From: Phaeosaccion multiseriatum
Taxonomy: Eukaryota; Ochrophyta, other classes
Direction of reading: 5' to 3'
NCBI GenBank assembly: GCA_965112735.1
Contig: OZ218964.1
Coordinates: forward strand, 1,550,001 to 1,614,000
Length of the DNA: 64,000 bases
The translations under genes were made by a program, and so were the position numbers. The stretch's first letter is position 1; every line of letters begins with the position of its first letter. Below are positions 24,063-36,098 of the stretch, piece after piece. The notes beneath the pieces were generated by a model. The model searched no databases and had not been told where the DNA came from. It saw only the letters and a program-made list of their open reading frames with translations.

Positions 24063-24539
24063 TGCCAGAGGAGTCACATGACATATGGGTCAAGAAAGCT
24101 ATGAATCCGCGCGCCATGATCGAGAATGCGCTCGTCGACGATGGGGATACGAAACCAATCATTCGAATTAGCAATCGCAGTCGCGATGGTAGACACAGCA
24201 GCAGCGGCAAGAGAAGAGAAGAGCAGAAGGAGCAGGAGCAGCAATTTTCGTCGAGGACGAAATCGATTTCTTCGGCGGACCTCTCTGGGAGGAGGGTCTT
24301 CACGGAGGAAGGGGAATGGTCCATGGCATGCACGAAGTGCTTCTTCGAACCCGGCAAGATCTTTGTCGCACGCAGAGAGGAAGTGGGTCAGGAAGAGGAG
24401 GAGGAGGAGGAGGAGGAAGAAGAAGAAGAGCAAGAGAGCGGTGGTGGTGGTGGTGGCCGTGAAGATGCAATCGAGGAGAGCACCATCAGGGAACCGCTGT
24501 CGTCACCGGTGGCGCCACGGGTATCGACTGATGATGAGG

Positions 24540-24591
<52 letters not shown>

Positions 24592-27500
24592 GACCACAAG
24601 AGATGCCGCCGAGTCAGAGTACGATGATGATCTCAGTCGGGCCACGACTCCAAGTGCGACGGGCCACTCAGAGCTTCTTGAGGAGACCACTGCGGCTCGA
24701 CAACTCGCCGCGGCCAATGCGAGTCGGCCCTTTGGTTTCTCGGATGAAGAGACACAAAGAGCACGTGCCTTTTCCTCCACGCTGTCCAGCAGTCTGCAGT
24801 CCACTCTCTCCCGCAGACTTGAAAGGCAGCAACTCCAGCAGGAGCACGAGCAGCAGGAGTCCACGACTTCAGGATCCAGTAGCTTCGCCAGCAGCACCGA
24901 CAGCTTCGCTAGTGATCCCCATCCTCAGGAACAATGCCAGCAGGAGCAGCAGCAGGAGCAGCAGCAGGAAGGTGTGCTCGAAGCAAAGGAGACACGAGAA
25001 GTGAGCATGAGCGCGTCAGGTGGTTGGGATCAGTCTCCTTGCCCTCCTTCATCTCCACCGCGGACAGGGAGGGTAGCTCCGAGCAAGGTAAAGGTGTATG
25101 CCTCGATGCAGACACCTTTGTCATTCAGAGGCCACTCTATTGAGCCTATTGCGGGGGAGAGGGGCGAGCGTTTCTCTGCTCGAGGTATGCCAGGGTTTGA
25201 GAAAGACTTGGCGGACATGGAAGCGGCGACGGCGCGAGACCATGTCAAACTTGCAGCATTGGGGTCGGTGCTCGAGATGGGAGTGAAGGCACATGCTGCT
25301 GCTGCTGCTGCTGCTGCCGCTGCCACCACCACCCCTGCGCCGGAAAGCGCGCCATCGGAAGAAGCGGTAGGTGCGACCATACGGCTGGAGGAGGATGAGG
25401 AGGAGGAGGAAGAGCAGCCGAGTGCTTCGCCGAGAAAGAAGAAGAAGAACAAGAGCAAGAACAAGAACAAGAACAGGAAGAAGAAGGCAAAGGCGGAGGC
25501 GGAGGCGAGGGAGATCTTGGCAGCAGAAGCAGAAGCAGCAGCAGCAGCAGGAGAGGAGGGGGTGTGCGCTGTGGACTACCGAGGAGGAGAGGAAGAAGGT
25601 GGGACTGAAGGAGGCTTTGACGACAAGGGGATTGAGTACGAAATGCCGGACGATGGAAAGCTTGTCGGCGTGCGGGGGGTGAGCAGAAGGTGTCCAGATG
25701 TGAGGGGCAGCATTGGCAGTGGTGGCGATTGGAGTGGTGGCGATTGGAGTGGTGGCAAGGCAATCAACAACGACCCCAGGACCAAGGCCGTGTTTGTAAC
25801 CAAGGATGCCCTCCGCCCGCCTCGACATACCCTATCGACAAGCTGGCCCTACCTCTTGCTCCGGATGGGAAAGGCGGACCGCCTGAGGGCATCTGTCCAC
25901 ATCACTGTTTCCAAGACCCGTGGCAAGGGGGCGGGACAACAGCAGCCGAAGCAGCAGCAGGAGAGCGGCAGCGAGGAGCCGTCTGATGTGCAAAATACAA
26001 CGGAAGTTATCCTGGATGGCAGTGTGTTGTTTCAGCGCCTCTACTTGCCAAGCGCCGGGGAGTACGTCCTTCGCGACAAACACGTGAAGGAACGACGCTG
26101 CACGGTAACGGTGGTGGACGATGACGCAGCAGGCACAACAGCAGCGATGGTCGAGGAGCGAGGTCGGCTTGGCGGGTCGGAGGAGGAGGAGAGGCAATTG
26201 GCAATACTGCAGCAGCAACTGTGTGACGAGGAGGAGGAGGAAGAAGCCGAAAAGCGCAAGAAGGCTCAGGCTGCTACGTCTGCTGCTACTGCTGCCGATA
26301 GGAAAGGCGGCACCCGTCAGCGAAAGAAGGAAGGGAGGCTCAGTTCTGGCGGCAAGGACAGCAAAGGCACTGCACTCGGCGAAGGGACGAAGACCAGGTC
26401 AGGCAAGCAGGGAGGAGGAGGAGGAGGAGGAGAAGGAGGAGCGATGGGAGGCATGAGCGAAGTGGGGAAGCAGGGTACGGCACCAATGCGAAGCATCCCT
26501 TCGAGCGACGACAAAGACGCTACTTCTTCTCGGGCAGGAGAGGCTACAGCAGACGTGATGGAGCAGGAAGGAGCTGCTGGGCAGGGAAGTGAGAAGGTGG
26601 TCGGAGCAGGTGTGGATTCGCCTCCAGTCCCCGTCCCGCCCACCCCGCCAACGGAGTCTGAGGGAGGCGGAGACGGAGCCGCAGTAGCCAACGCAGCACC
26701 GAAGCAATATCGAAGCAGCAGCAGCAGCAGCAGCAGTAGCAGCAGCAGCGGAGGGGGCGGGAGATGGGACGGAGGTGCCAGTAACCCGGTCTCTGTGGAG
26801 GAGAAGCTTCCCGTGGCGAAGGACGAGCAGCACGAATCCGCGGGGAAAGGCATCAAGAAGAAGAAGAAGAAGAAGAAGAAGAAGCAGCAGCTGAAGCAGC
26901 AGCAGTTGGTGAAACAGGAGGAGGAGGAGGAGGAGCAGCAGCAGCAGCAGCAGAAGAAGAAGGAAGCGAATCCTGCGGCTAGTGCTGGCGCTGTCGTATC
27001 TCCTGCTCCAGAGAGAGTGCGCGCTGCCCCAGCGGCGATGGGGCGTACGCACGGGCCTTTGGCGGCGAGGACGACGACAGCGACGGATAACACGAGAGAC
27101 AACAGTAGTGGCTCGACAGCCAGTAGCTCGGCAGCTAGTAGTTCGGTAGCTACCCCCAGCAGCGAGTGGGGAGAAGAGAACCCTGACGCGCTGAGGGCTT
27201 GGAGAAACCCTCAGTCGGCGACATTGGGCAGCACGAGTAGGACGGCCGACTCCTCCACTCTACCCTCTTTGCCTTCTCCTGCTCCCTCTCCTCCTCCACC
27301 ACCACCACCTCCTCCACCTACCTCTACTCGGCCTGCTCCTCCTCCTGGTCTTCCTTCTCCTCCTCCTCCACCATTACCAGCTCCTTCTACCTCTGCCTCC
27401 GTGGCGACCACTGGTGTTGCGGCTGCAGCTCTTTCTCCTCCACCCCCAACCCGCATTCCTTCACCCGCTTCGCCCCCCAAGGCTCTTTCGAGAGGCCGCG

Positions 27501-29272
27501 AGGGGGCGGGGGTACAAGGCAATGTGGTGAGGGGGGAGGAGGAGGAGAAGAAGAGCGGGCACGGAGAAGCAGCAGCAGCAGCAGCACCACCACCACCACC
27601 ACCACCACCACCATCTGCGGTATCGACCCCGGCAGAGGGCGCGCATTTACTTGCTTCACGAAGCGAAACGGACAGTCACAGAGAAGAGAAGAGGGAGAAG
27701 AACAAGAGGAAGAAGAAGGCGAAGAAGGAGAGATATGAGAGAGAGAGCAGGGAGACCACAGCAGGATCGGGTGCGCGAGATATCGGGGGCGCGGACGAGG
27801 CATTGTCCACTGCGGCACTGGCAAACACTACTGTATCACCAACTGCTCGAGCTCCTGCCCCTGCTCCTGCTCCTGCTGTCGCGGCATCAGCTCGCAGGGA
27901 ACCTGTAAGCAAAGCGAAGGACCAACCGATCCCGCTTGGTCGGGAGGAAGACAGGAGAGAAGAGGAGGTGCGGCAGCCGAAGGAGGCGCCGACCAATGAA
28001 GAAGCGCGCGCGAGAACGATGAAGACGAAGAAGAAGGAGCAGCAGACGACGGCAATGGACATCAGTGCAAAGCTTCGACTTCCCCCTCAGCTCACCAAGA
28101 TGCTATCGCCTGCTGCTGGTACGAAGGAGTGTGGTGGTGGAGTGGCGGAGAAGGGAGGTGGGTCTGTCCGATTCGGAGACTTTTCCCTCTCGGAGGATGG
28201 CTGCCTGACTACGGGAGAAGATGAAGGGCAGGAAGGAGAGGCGAAGGAGGGCAAGGAGAACAGCAGAGCAGAGGAGGAGAAGGTGGCTGTGGAGCGAGGG
28301 GTGCGCGCCGTGATTGAGCCAAGGCAACAGGAGGAGGAGGCGGAGAACGGGGAGGAGGTGAAGGAGGATGAGGAGGAGGGGGAGGTTACCGGTGTGGAAG
28401 CTGCGCAAGCCCAACAGAAACAAGAGGACCAAGGAGTCGTCGGGCTTGGGGAAGAGGTGGTGGTGGAAGGCGAGGGTGCCGCCACCGCGAAGGAGGAGAA
28501 GCGAGCGAAGCCTCAGCAGCAGCAACAATTGGTGACACAAGAGGACTCTGTGAGCGCCTCAGCTGGCCGTGAGCTGCTCGCTATGCTGCACAGTGGCGGG
28601 CAAGGCCCTGAGGGTAGCGCTCCGCCCGGTCTAACCGTGCCGAGGACCCGAGTGTCGAGAGATCAAGTGTTTGGATCGGATTCTCCAGCAGGATCAGCAG
28701 CAGCAGCAGCAGCAGGAGGAGCAGCAGCAGGAGCAGCTTCGTCGGCCCCAGTGGAGGAGGCGTCTGTGAGGGAGCAACCCACTGATGCTCGTGGTGCGCG
28801 GGGGGCTGATGCCACAGCTGCCGCCACAGCTGCCGCCACAGCTGCCACACCTGCTGCCCCCAGCGCTCTGCAAGCGGAGATGGAGAAGTTCCTGAGTAGT
28901 CGCTTCCAGGGCATGGAGAGGCTGGCAGTGGCGGGCTCTTGCGATGAGCTGCCCAATGGACGCAAGCTGCCGATCATGCGGTACGTGTGCGGGGTGGGGT
29001 TGGTGCCGTTTCTTAGCGCCCCACCACCAGCACAACAAGGCGGCGGCACCATGATGCGACGAGGTGGGCGTGTGGTTAGTAGTAGTATTAGTAGCAGTAG
29101 TAGTAGGAGTGGTACGAAGCGCGCCTACCAGAAGCAGCACAAGCAGCAGCACAAGCAGCAGCATCCGCAGAGGGGAAAGCAGCAGCATGGGCTGCAGCAG
29201 CCGCAGGGGCAGCAGCAGGGACAGCCTCAACAGCAGCAGCAGCAACGTCCCTACGGGGGCAGGGGCAAGTAG
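20158..29272 (+). CDS. Giant protein with four cupredoxin-like domains in low-complexity linkers, 2992 aa
   Basis: Two exons, 20158-23409 and 23546-29272, with a GT-AG intron in phase 0. Four beta-sandwich segments resemble cupredoxins. Domain 1 (about 83-200) runs from VTVDAGTSVRWINQHPHE to FEYHAVQYPMIRGTVYV. Domain 2 (about 870-980) runs from EMVLDHYEFEPQRVEVPRGT to CSIWVKE. Domain 3 (about 1150-1360) runs from VAISSLGFNPPTLHLRVGDW to ACTKCFFEPGKIFV. Domain 4 (about 1830-1940) runs from KAVFVTKDALRPPRHTLSTS to CTVTVVDDD. Domain 1 lacks the usual Cys/His/Met copper ligands: Ala, Tyr and Ile occupy those places. The linkers are poly-Gln, poly-Gly, poly-Ser, poly-Ala, poly-Asp/Glu, Lys-rich and Pro-rich. 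There is no signal peptide or membrane helix. The C-terminus has short conserved-looking pieces (KLRLPPQLTKML, ELLAMLHSGG, MRYVCGVGLVPFLSAP). Function is unknown; a scaffold role is only a guess. The domain assignment is by pattern. Confidence 0.78.
22322..22396 (+). repeat. (GGA)n run coding poly-Gly
   Basis: A triplet array inside exon 1 of the cupredoxin-like gene, read as a run of about 24 glycines. Confidence 0.95.
24541..24588 (+). repeat. (GCT)n run coding poly-Ala
   Basis: About sixteen GCT codons in exon 2 of the cupredoxin-like gene. Confidence 0.95.
26900..26917 (+). repeat. Variant of the dispersed 18-bp word (one mismatch), coding QQLVKQ
   Basis: CAGCAGTTGGTGAAACAG in exon 2 of the cupredoxin-like gene. 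A second, more diverged copy at 28523-28540 reads QQLVTQ. Confidence 0.85.
27831..27848 (-). repeat. Dispersed 18-bp word (one terminal mismatch) in the cupredoxin-like gene
   Basis: CTGTATCACCAACTGCTC on the plus strand, so the word lies antisense to the gene. Here it is read in a different frame (Val-Ser-Pro-Thr-Ala). Confidence 0.9.
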
Positions 29273-31133
29273 CACCATGACAAGGACGAGTGACGGGCTA
29301 CGGGGGGGGGGGGGGATGAAAGGAATCTCCGATGGAGACGGGATTTACTATGTGAATACTGGTAGGGGGGAGACAGGTTGATTTGAGAGGAGGTTTGTGC
29401 ATGAGCAGGTAAGCGTCTTGAGTAGTAAGTGCGAGGCCGAAGGGAGGCACGTTTCATTTGCACTACATCTACACAGGCGAACCAATGCCCCGCTCATCAC
29501 CCCCCAAGAGACACAAGCGTACGCAAGCACAAGGGGGGAGGGGGGGGGGGGGGGGGGTATATATACGTGGGCAGCATCGACGGGGGCATTCTATTCATAT
29601 TCATTACAAGTTAGGTCCGTTTTTGAAGAGGGATGGGCGGGGGGGGGGGGGGTACGGCCACACAAGGGACACACAAGGACACATAGAAACAGAATTTGTA
29701 TAAAAGAAGAACTTTATTAACCAAAAAACAAAGGAACGAAATGCAAAACAGGGCGCCCGAGGCGAACCGAACCAGACCAGACCAGGGCTCTGAATGTGAT
29801 CCCGTGTGGGAGGTCTCTCCGAACCACGCACTGGTAAGGCAGCACCTCGAAACGAAACCTCACCACTTGCCACGCGTACTCGACACACCCGACAGGCAGG
29901 CACACTCTCTCTCTCTTCCTCGTTAGGTGGAAGGAAGACCTTCCTGCTTGTCGGTTTGGCCTCCGCTGCAGCTGCAGACTTACCATCTGCTTCCCCGACT
30001 ATCTGTGGCCCTGCGATGCTTCGATGCATGGCGACGACTTACTTCAGTTGGTTGTTCGCGCCACTGCGGGGTTGATGTGAACGTCCCCACCCGACCGCTT
30101 CAGCAACCACCGACCCCTCTCTCTCTCTCTCTCCCATCAATGAGCAGGCCTCCCACTCACAACGTCGCAGTAAAGGAAAGCTCCCGTCCGTCCGCCTTAG
30201 ACGCGAAGCTTGCCCGATCCACACATACATCAGACACACTAGGAGCGGGCACAGACAGCACAGCTGACCTGATGGCTTGGGGTGTGTGAGGCATATGCCA
30301 ATGAATGCGGCTGCGGCTCTCCCTGTGCTCCTTCCTGATTCTCAGAGGCACCCCCCTTCCCCATTCACCTTGAGACACCCACCCACCCAACCGGACCGGC
30401 GCCACGAACGATGAAAGCCGAGCCGAAACTCATCCTCTAACTTCCCGCCTGTGTAACCGCCACGTTCCTTCCTCCCTGCCCAAAGCGAAACTTGAGCTTG
30501 AGTATGCAAGAGCAGTGCCAACTCTACTACAGCCCGCAGCCAGCCTTCGTCGCGCCACCAACTAATGGGTTTGGTTGCTTCTGCGGCTCTGCTGCGTTGC
30601 TTGCGAATGGTCTTCTTCTTCGGCCGAGCCCAAGGCATTGTCTCAAACACACAGCCCCTCACAGCCCTGCTGCTTACCGCTTGCGTCCCTGCTCCCTCCC
30701 ACCCCCTCCCGCGCCTTTTACAATGTGACAGCCCTCGTCGCCCCATCGTCGTCCTTCATCGCCGTGAATACAGTAGCGGTACCTTGCTTCCTGGCCGTCC
30801 CATTTCCCACCTCCTTCTCTTCTGCCGTTCGCCGCTCATTAGCAACGAAGGGGTGGTAATCGACAGAACCACAAAAACACGTCACAGCGCCATAGGGCTC
30901 CTCGCTCGACTCGAGCTGAGGCACTTTGCTGTGAGGCTTTATTCCGTGGTCCAAGTCAGGTCAAAGAGGATTCGCAGCTGTAGCCCCCGTCCCGGCCCGC
31001 AAGAAGGAAGGAAAAAAGATGTCCCCCTCTGCAGCATCGTGTTGGTGCTGCGATGTCGCCCCCCCGCCGCCCCCCCCCCGCCCCGGGTAGACGAGGGCGA
31101 AGGAGGATGGATGTGATCAGTGATACAAAACGA
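29273..31133. other. Spacer after the cupredoxin-like gene, no confident gene
   Basis: Contains poly-G runs (about 29303-29315, 29530-29557, 29637-29652) and otherwise ordinary unique sequence. Open stretches exist, for example minus-strand 30718-30954 (contains CFCGSVDYHPFVANERR) and minus-strand 30342-30746, but no start, splice set or family match supports them. It likely includes the 3' UTRs of the plus-strand gene and of the minus-strand SNARE gene. Confidence 0.5.
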
Positions 31134-32004
31134 TCACGACAAGAACCACCAGAGAACGAAGCAAATGCAGCCGGCGATGACGGATCCCACAATCATATTC
31201 TCTCGAAACTTTCGCCGCCGAATGGCGTCCACCACCCGGTTGATGCCCGGGAACTGCTGAGACATGTTTGACAGAGTGGAGTTGGACTCATGCATCAACG
31301 CACTCTGCGCTCGGAGCGATTCGCGCATCTCCAAGCCTTGGCCGAGCACCCCTGTGGCGCTTCGGATGGAGCTGTTGATGGCGGTACGCTCTCTCAACAG
31401 CTGCTCCGTCTCGGGCTCTCCCCCCCTCCCCAGCCCTGAGGTGGACCTGTAGTTGGTGGTTTTGGGGGGAGGAGGCGGCGGCGGAGGAGGAGAAGGAGGA
31501 GGAGGAGGAGGAGGAGGAGGAGGAGGAGGAGGAGGAGGAGGAGGAGGAGGAAGAGGGGGAGGAGAAGGAGAGAGGGAACACAACACAAGGTGTAGGTATG
31601 AACATGAGAACGAGTGGGAATGACCATAGACGAGGGGGGTAGGGAGAGGGGTACAGAAAGACACGTAGAAAGGCAGTGAACAGCAGGCCACAGAATCTGA
31701 CGAGAACCCCAGCAGTCAAGACGTGTTGTTCTCTCTCTCCCTCTTCTCTCTCTCTCCCTCTCCCCCCCCCCCTTCTCCCCACCCCATGCCGCCGGGGTTT
31801 ACACGCCAAGAACTCTGGCTCCTCACCTATTGCTGAACAGCTCCCTGCTCTCCTTCCTCCTCTGGATGGAGGCGGCTGTGTTTTTGAACTCCGTGGTGTA
31901 GTCGAACAAAATCTCACGGTACCGCTGCAGCAGCGCTGCATCTGCCGTGCGGGCGCCTTTGGAGACGCAAGTCCCCATGCGCCCGTTACAATCCGACAGC
32001 TGCG

Positions 32005-32046
<42 letters not shown>

Positions 32047-32709
32047 ACGTGTCATGTCATGCAGCCTAACAACCAACCCAAGCAAAAGGTACGAACAAAT
32101 CAACAGCATGCAGCACCAGCAGCAGCAGCAGCAGCAGCTTCCTCCAATACATCCGTGTATAGAGCAAGAGAAGCACATCGTTTGGCTCGCTACATCAGAG
32201 CTTGCTTGAGGACCAACTCATTGGGGCTGGGGGTGCGGAGTGCATGGCACAAACAACAGGTCTCTCAGAACCTCGTCTCCCTCTCATGCACGCTTTGGGG
32301 CTCACAAGCCTGCCACCGGCCCCCAGCCCTACCCACAGCCGCACCAAGCAGCTTTGAAAGAAGCTCACCATGCTAAGAAGCGAATCAATGTCCTGGGCCA
32401 GGGCATTCTGTGCGGCTGTGTCTGCCGGGCTCTCGCTGTCATAGAGGATGTCCGAGTTGGACGAATGGGCCAGATTCGAGTACGCTTGTACTTTCTCCTG
32501 TTGTATACACCACAAGGGAACGCGAACGGCAGCGAAGAGCAGCAGCAGCATGCAAGTCGTCAACACTAGTGCAAATGGATGGAGAGAGAACATTCCCCTT
32601 TTTTTTCGCTTTCCCCCCTTCCCCCCCATCCCCTCTTTCGTACCTCTAGTGAAGCCTCCAGTCTGCGTGCTTCCCTTCGCAAACTGTCCCACTCCGCTAA
32701 CATGCTCAT
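31134..32709 (-). CDS. GOSR1: Golgi Qb-SNARE of the GOSR1/GS28 family, 226 aa
   Basis: Tail-anchored SNARE for ER-Golgi and intra-Golgi vesicle fusion. Exons: 32644-32709, 32369-32497, 31827-31999, 31134-31446; all GT-AG, phases agree, 681 bp. The N-terminal helix starts MSMLAEWDSLRREARRLEAS, like the family's ...W..LR..AR.LE. The middle helix holds LLQRYREILFDYTTEFKNTA. The SNARE motif runs from about LLRERTAINSSIRSATG to INRVVDAIRRRK, with the expected central Gln in LRAQSALM. The C-terminal anchor is MIVGSVIAGCICFVLWWFLS with almost no lumenal tail, typical of GS28. Length is close to the family (about 250). The start was chosen at the first of two Mets (MSM). GOSR2/membrin is the main alternative, but the HESNSTLSNMSQQFPGINRV region fits GOSR1 better. 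Confidence 0.85.
31480..31565 (+). repeat. (GGA)n array in GOSR1 intron 3
   Basis: About 28 GGA triplets just upstream (in gene sense) of the last exon, so the sense strand is (TCC)n near the acceptor. Confidence 0.95.
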
Positions 32710-32739
32710 CTTCTTTGCGCTCGCCTTTTCTCTTCCCCC

Positions 32740-32791
<52 letters not shown>

Positions 32792-33465
32792 GGCCGTGTC
32801 AGCTTCCTCCTCTTCCTCTTCCCTCTCCCTCGGCCTTAGCCCTTTCCTATTCTCTCCCCCTTTGCCACGCACCGCTAAATGCACGCTAAATGCACAACAG
32901 CAGACGTCGTAGAAGGAGAAGGAAGAAGGAATCTACGTAACTATCTCGCTTCCTAAGGGAATTGTTACGGTGAGAACCCTTCCTCCAATTTGTAACCCTC
33001 ACTGAGGAAGCTCGGCCGAGGGCGGTGGCGCACTGCCCTGCCCACCTGCGAAACACTCCCTCCTCGAGGTTGGGAACCCCTGACTCTAATTGACTAATTA
33101 TGTGATATTGAGAGAGGCGGCAAGCAACAACATGGGCAAAACGAGACTGAAAAGGAGGTTTACCTCTTGTGTATGCTTTCCAGTCATTGTTTTTCGTTCC
33201 TGACAAGACGCAACCAAGATAACAGGTACAAGGAACGTTGGTTCCCGTGCCCATATGACGACGAGTTAGAAGCTCTTTCCCTCCCCCTTCTCTTCCTCCT
33301 CTCCCGCTACTGATCGTCACCGAGCATGGCCAGCGTTGCACTGCAGTGGGCGGGGTTGTCATAGGTCGGAGTGTCTGGAGAAGGAGGTGGCACAAAAGGA
33401 ATGTATGCATGTATATATATATATTGTAAATTACAATCTATATATAGTCATCCCAAGTCCAGCGT
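32710..33465. other. GOSR1 upstream region and 3' flank of the 539-aa gene
   Basis: The (CT)n run at about 32745-32787 lies just upstream of the GOSR1 start. The remainder is unique sequence with no supported exon. An AT-rich inverted repeat at 33414-33446 lies directly after the stop codon of the neighbouring gene. Confidence 0.5.
33414..33446 (-). terminator. AT-rich inverted repeat in the 3' flank of the 539-aa gene
   Basis: Arms 33414-33429 and 33431-33446 pair over 16 positions with one mismatch around a single central A (core TTGTAAATTACAA). It lies about 20 bp past the stop codon at 33466. A role in 3'-end formation is an inference from position. Confidence 0.4.
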
Positions 33466-35746
33466 TTAGTAGTACTGCACACCGTTGCCGTACCGCGACG
33501 AGGCCGAAAGGTCCTTGCCGGCCTTGACTACCGCTGCGGAGTTGTTCATGACAAATTGGTCCAGCGGGGCGTGGCGAGAGTGAAACTGCGGGGCCGCCAA
33601 ACCTGAGGATAGTGAGCAGAAGGAGGAGAGCACAGAAGTGGACAGGAGAAGAGAGGAGAGGACAGGAACAGGAGCGCCGCAGAGAGGGGCGGGAGAGACG
33701 AGAGAGAGACGCGAGGCATGAGAACAAGAGGACAAGAGGGGCAGCTATCTTGTCCAACACCATCAAAGGAACACACACACCACACAGTAGCTCTCGAGGG
33801 TCGGAGTATATCCCCTTTCCCTTGATCAAGACAGACAATCAAGGTAGAGCATCAAGATAGCTGGCATGGGCCACGGACGGTTGATGCCTCTCCTTGCTTG
33901 TTGGTGATCAAAACCACACAAGACCACACAAGACGGAACAAATGCACCAAGCCTCCAAGCACCAGCTGCTCACGTGTAGAAGCCGAAGAGGATTGCGAGG
34001 CAGCACAGTCCGTACGGCCCGAGTCTCTACCCCTGCTGCTCCTTGCCCTCGTCCGGGCACTGGCCTGATGCAAGCGAAGAAGCTCCACTTTCTTTGCCTC
34101 TACTTGCTGACGGAACAGATGGTTGAACTGCGGGATATGAATGGTAACGTGTGGGGGGGGGGGTGGGGGCGGAGTAAGAGGCAAGAAAGTTTAAAGAAGA
34201 GACAAGGAGAGGGGAGGGGAGGGAAGGGGAGGGGAAGGGAGAGAACGAACACCAGAATCCCCTCTTACTCCTTCTATCCCTCCACTTCCCGGCCAAATGA
34301 CCCACCGCGTGCCGGAGTGGGACGCACGCCCACACAGCTGGAAAACCATACACTGCCATCCCCATCCGCACCCCTTTCACTTATTTTTGTTGTTGTCCGT
34401 GGCGCCGTCTCACCCACCTTTTCTCGATACGTCTGCATGGTGGGCGCCTGCGCTCCTCCTTGTGTCCCGCTTCGATTGCTGCCGCTGCTGCTGGGCCTGC
34501 CACCCCTGCCGCCCCTGCCGCCCCTCCCGCCCGTACCCCCTTGCCTCTGCCCCTGCCCTGTCCGTTGCCATCGACCGTCCGCTTTCGGGGACTGCGCTCG
34601 AATTTGGTTTACCCCACCTCCACCTCCACCTCGACTATCTCCGTACGCTCTCCGCGTCCTTGCATCGGCGGTAGTGGGTCTCTTTCCCTTACCTCCTCCG
34701 CCTTCTCGCCCCCGCGTTCCTGCTGTATCACCGCCTGCCGCTTCTGCCGCCGCCTCTGCTCTTGCCGTGGCCTCTACTAGCGAACCCTCCTGATCAAACT
34801 CTTGTTCGACACACCGAGGGGGTCTCCCTTCGTCTGCTTTTCCTCCCACGGCTGCGGTGGGGGTCGATACATCGTCCACTGCTGCTCCTGCTCCTGGCCG
34901 CTGCCCCTGCTCCTGTATCACCAACTGCTGCTGCTGCTGCTGCTGTCGTCCTCCATGGTTGTCGCTGCCTCTGCCACTACCGCCTTGTCTGTCCTGCGTA
35001 CTGTCGGTTTCAACACCTTCGCCACGAACGGTCAAGACATGGCCGCCGCTGTGACAAGGAGGACCGGCACCGTTACCCTCCTTACTACTACTGTGGCGGC
35101 TGCTGCTCCTGCTGCCGCTTCCGCTGTTGTTGCTGCTGATGTTGTTGCTCGTGCTGTTGGTGCTCCGGAGCTGTCGAGCTTGTTGGTGGGTCTGCGGGCG
35201 GCCTCCTCGCGCCCCTGCCGTGTCTTGACTAACCCCCGGCGGGCGCTGCGGAGAGCGCCTCTGCTCAAGACGGGGGCACTCTTCTCCTCCTGTTGTGTCT
35301 GCTTCCCTTCCTCCTCCACCTCTCCGCCGCTCGCCATTGTTGATACCCTTCCCTCCTCCCTCTCCCTGTCCCTCCTCCTCCTCGTCCTCTTCCTGCCCCT
35401 GCCTCTCCTCCTCCTCCTGCTGCTGCTGCTGCTGCTGCAGCCTCTCCACGAACCGCTGTGCTTGTTCTCTCTGCATGTCAACAAGGCTTGGCATCTCCGC
35501 CTGTTGCACATTCCGTAGCTGCTCCAGCGCCTCGTCGCCGCTGCTCCCCCCCCCACTTCTTCCTCCTCCTCCTCCTCCTCCTCCTCCTCCTCCTCCTCCT
35601 CCTCCTCCTCCTCCTCCTCCTCCTCCAGCTTGTACTGCTGATGCTACTGGTCCCCCTCGAGCGGCGCTTAGGTCATGCGCTCTCGCCGCTCCCCCCTTAC
35701 CCATTGAGGCCTTGCGCATGAATCGTGCCTTCCACTCGTCGCTCAT
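33466..35746 (-). CDS. Unknown low-complexity protein, 539 aa
   Basis: Exons: 34418-35746, 33974-34127, 33466-33602; GT-AG, consistent phases, 1620 bp. The N-terminus MSDEWKARFMRKASMGKGGA is followed by a poly-Gly run (35556-35628), then a possible helix EALEQLRNVQQAEMPSLVDM and REQAQRFVERLQ leading into poly-Gln/Glu. The middle is disordered, rich in Gly, Arg, Ser, Gln and Asn, and carries one copy of the dispersed word read as QQLVIQ. Exon 2 encodes a coiled-coil-like FNHLFRQQVEAKKVELLRLH. The C-terminus LAAPQFHSRHAPLDQF...SRYGNGVQYY looks conserved. No family is recognised and there are no membrane segments. Confidence 0.6.
34913..34930 (-). repeat. Dispersed 18-bp word in the 539-aa gene
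   Basis: Exact copy on the gene's sense (minus) strand, read as Gln-Gln-Leu-Val-Ile-Gln directly after a CAG/poly-Gln run. A looser copy with two changes lies at 34723-34740. Confidence 0.95.
35556..35628 (+). repeat. (CCT)n run coding poly-Gly on the minus strand
   Basis: About 23 triplets inside exon 1 of the 539-aa gene. Confidence 0.95.
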
Positions 35747-36098
35747 GACGGAGTTCTACCATCAATCACGCCACGGAATGAAGAAAATCGGTCACGCCAC
35801 GGAATGCAATACGAAGAGATGCGCGCGCGTCAGTAGGAAGAGAGGAGAAGAAGGGGGCGAGGGCAGAAGACAAGGCAGTCAGGCAGGCATTCAGTCCAGC
35901 AGGGGAACACGAATATGATGCAAAGTCGAATGAGACAACGCTACCAATGTTAGTGGCCTTTCAAATCAACGACTCGAATGCTAGCTAGTGGTATACTGTG
36001 CTCCTCTCCTCCGCGTCTCTTCTTCCTTTCCCTTCGACGGAAGACGGTTTTCGCTCCCTCCCTCCCTCCCTCCCTTCCGCCCTCTCTCCCTCCCTCAT
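35747..36098. other. Spacer between the EF-hand gene 3' end and the 539-aa gene 5' end
   Basis: About 350 bp of mostly unique sequence with a CCCT run at about 36057-36090. A direct repeat, ATCAATCACGCCACGGAATG / ATCGGTCACGCCACGGAATG, lies at about 35761-35806, just upstream of the start at 35746. No exon is supported. Confidence 0.5.

Noticed and set aside
30492-31116. Open frames on both strands in the 29.3-31.1 kb spacer as a missed gene
   Set aside because: No recognisable domain, consistent splice set or start context. Kept only as an unassigned spacer.
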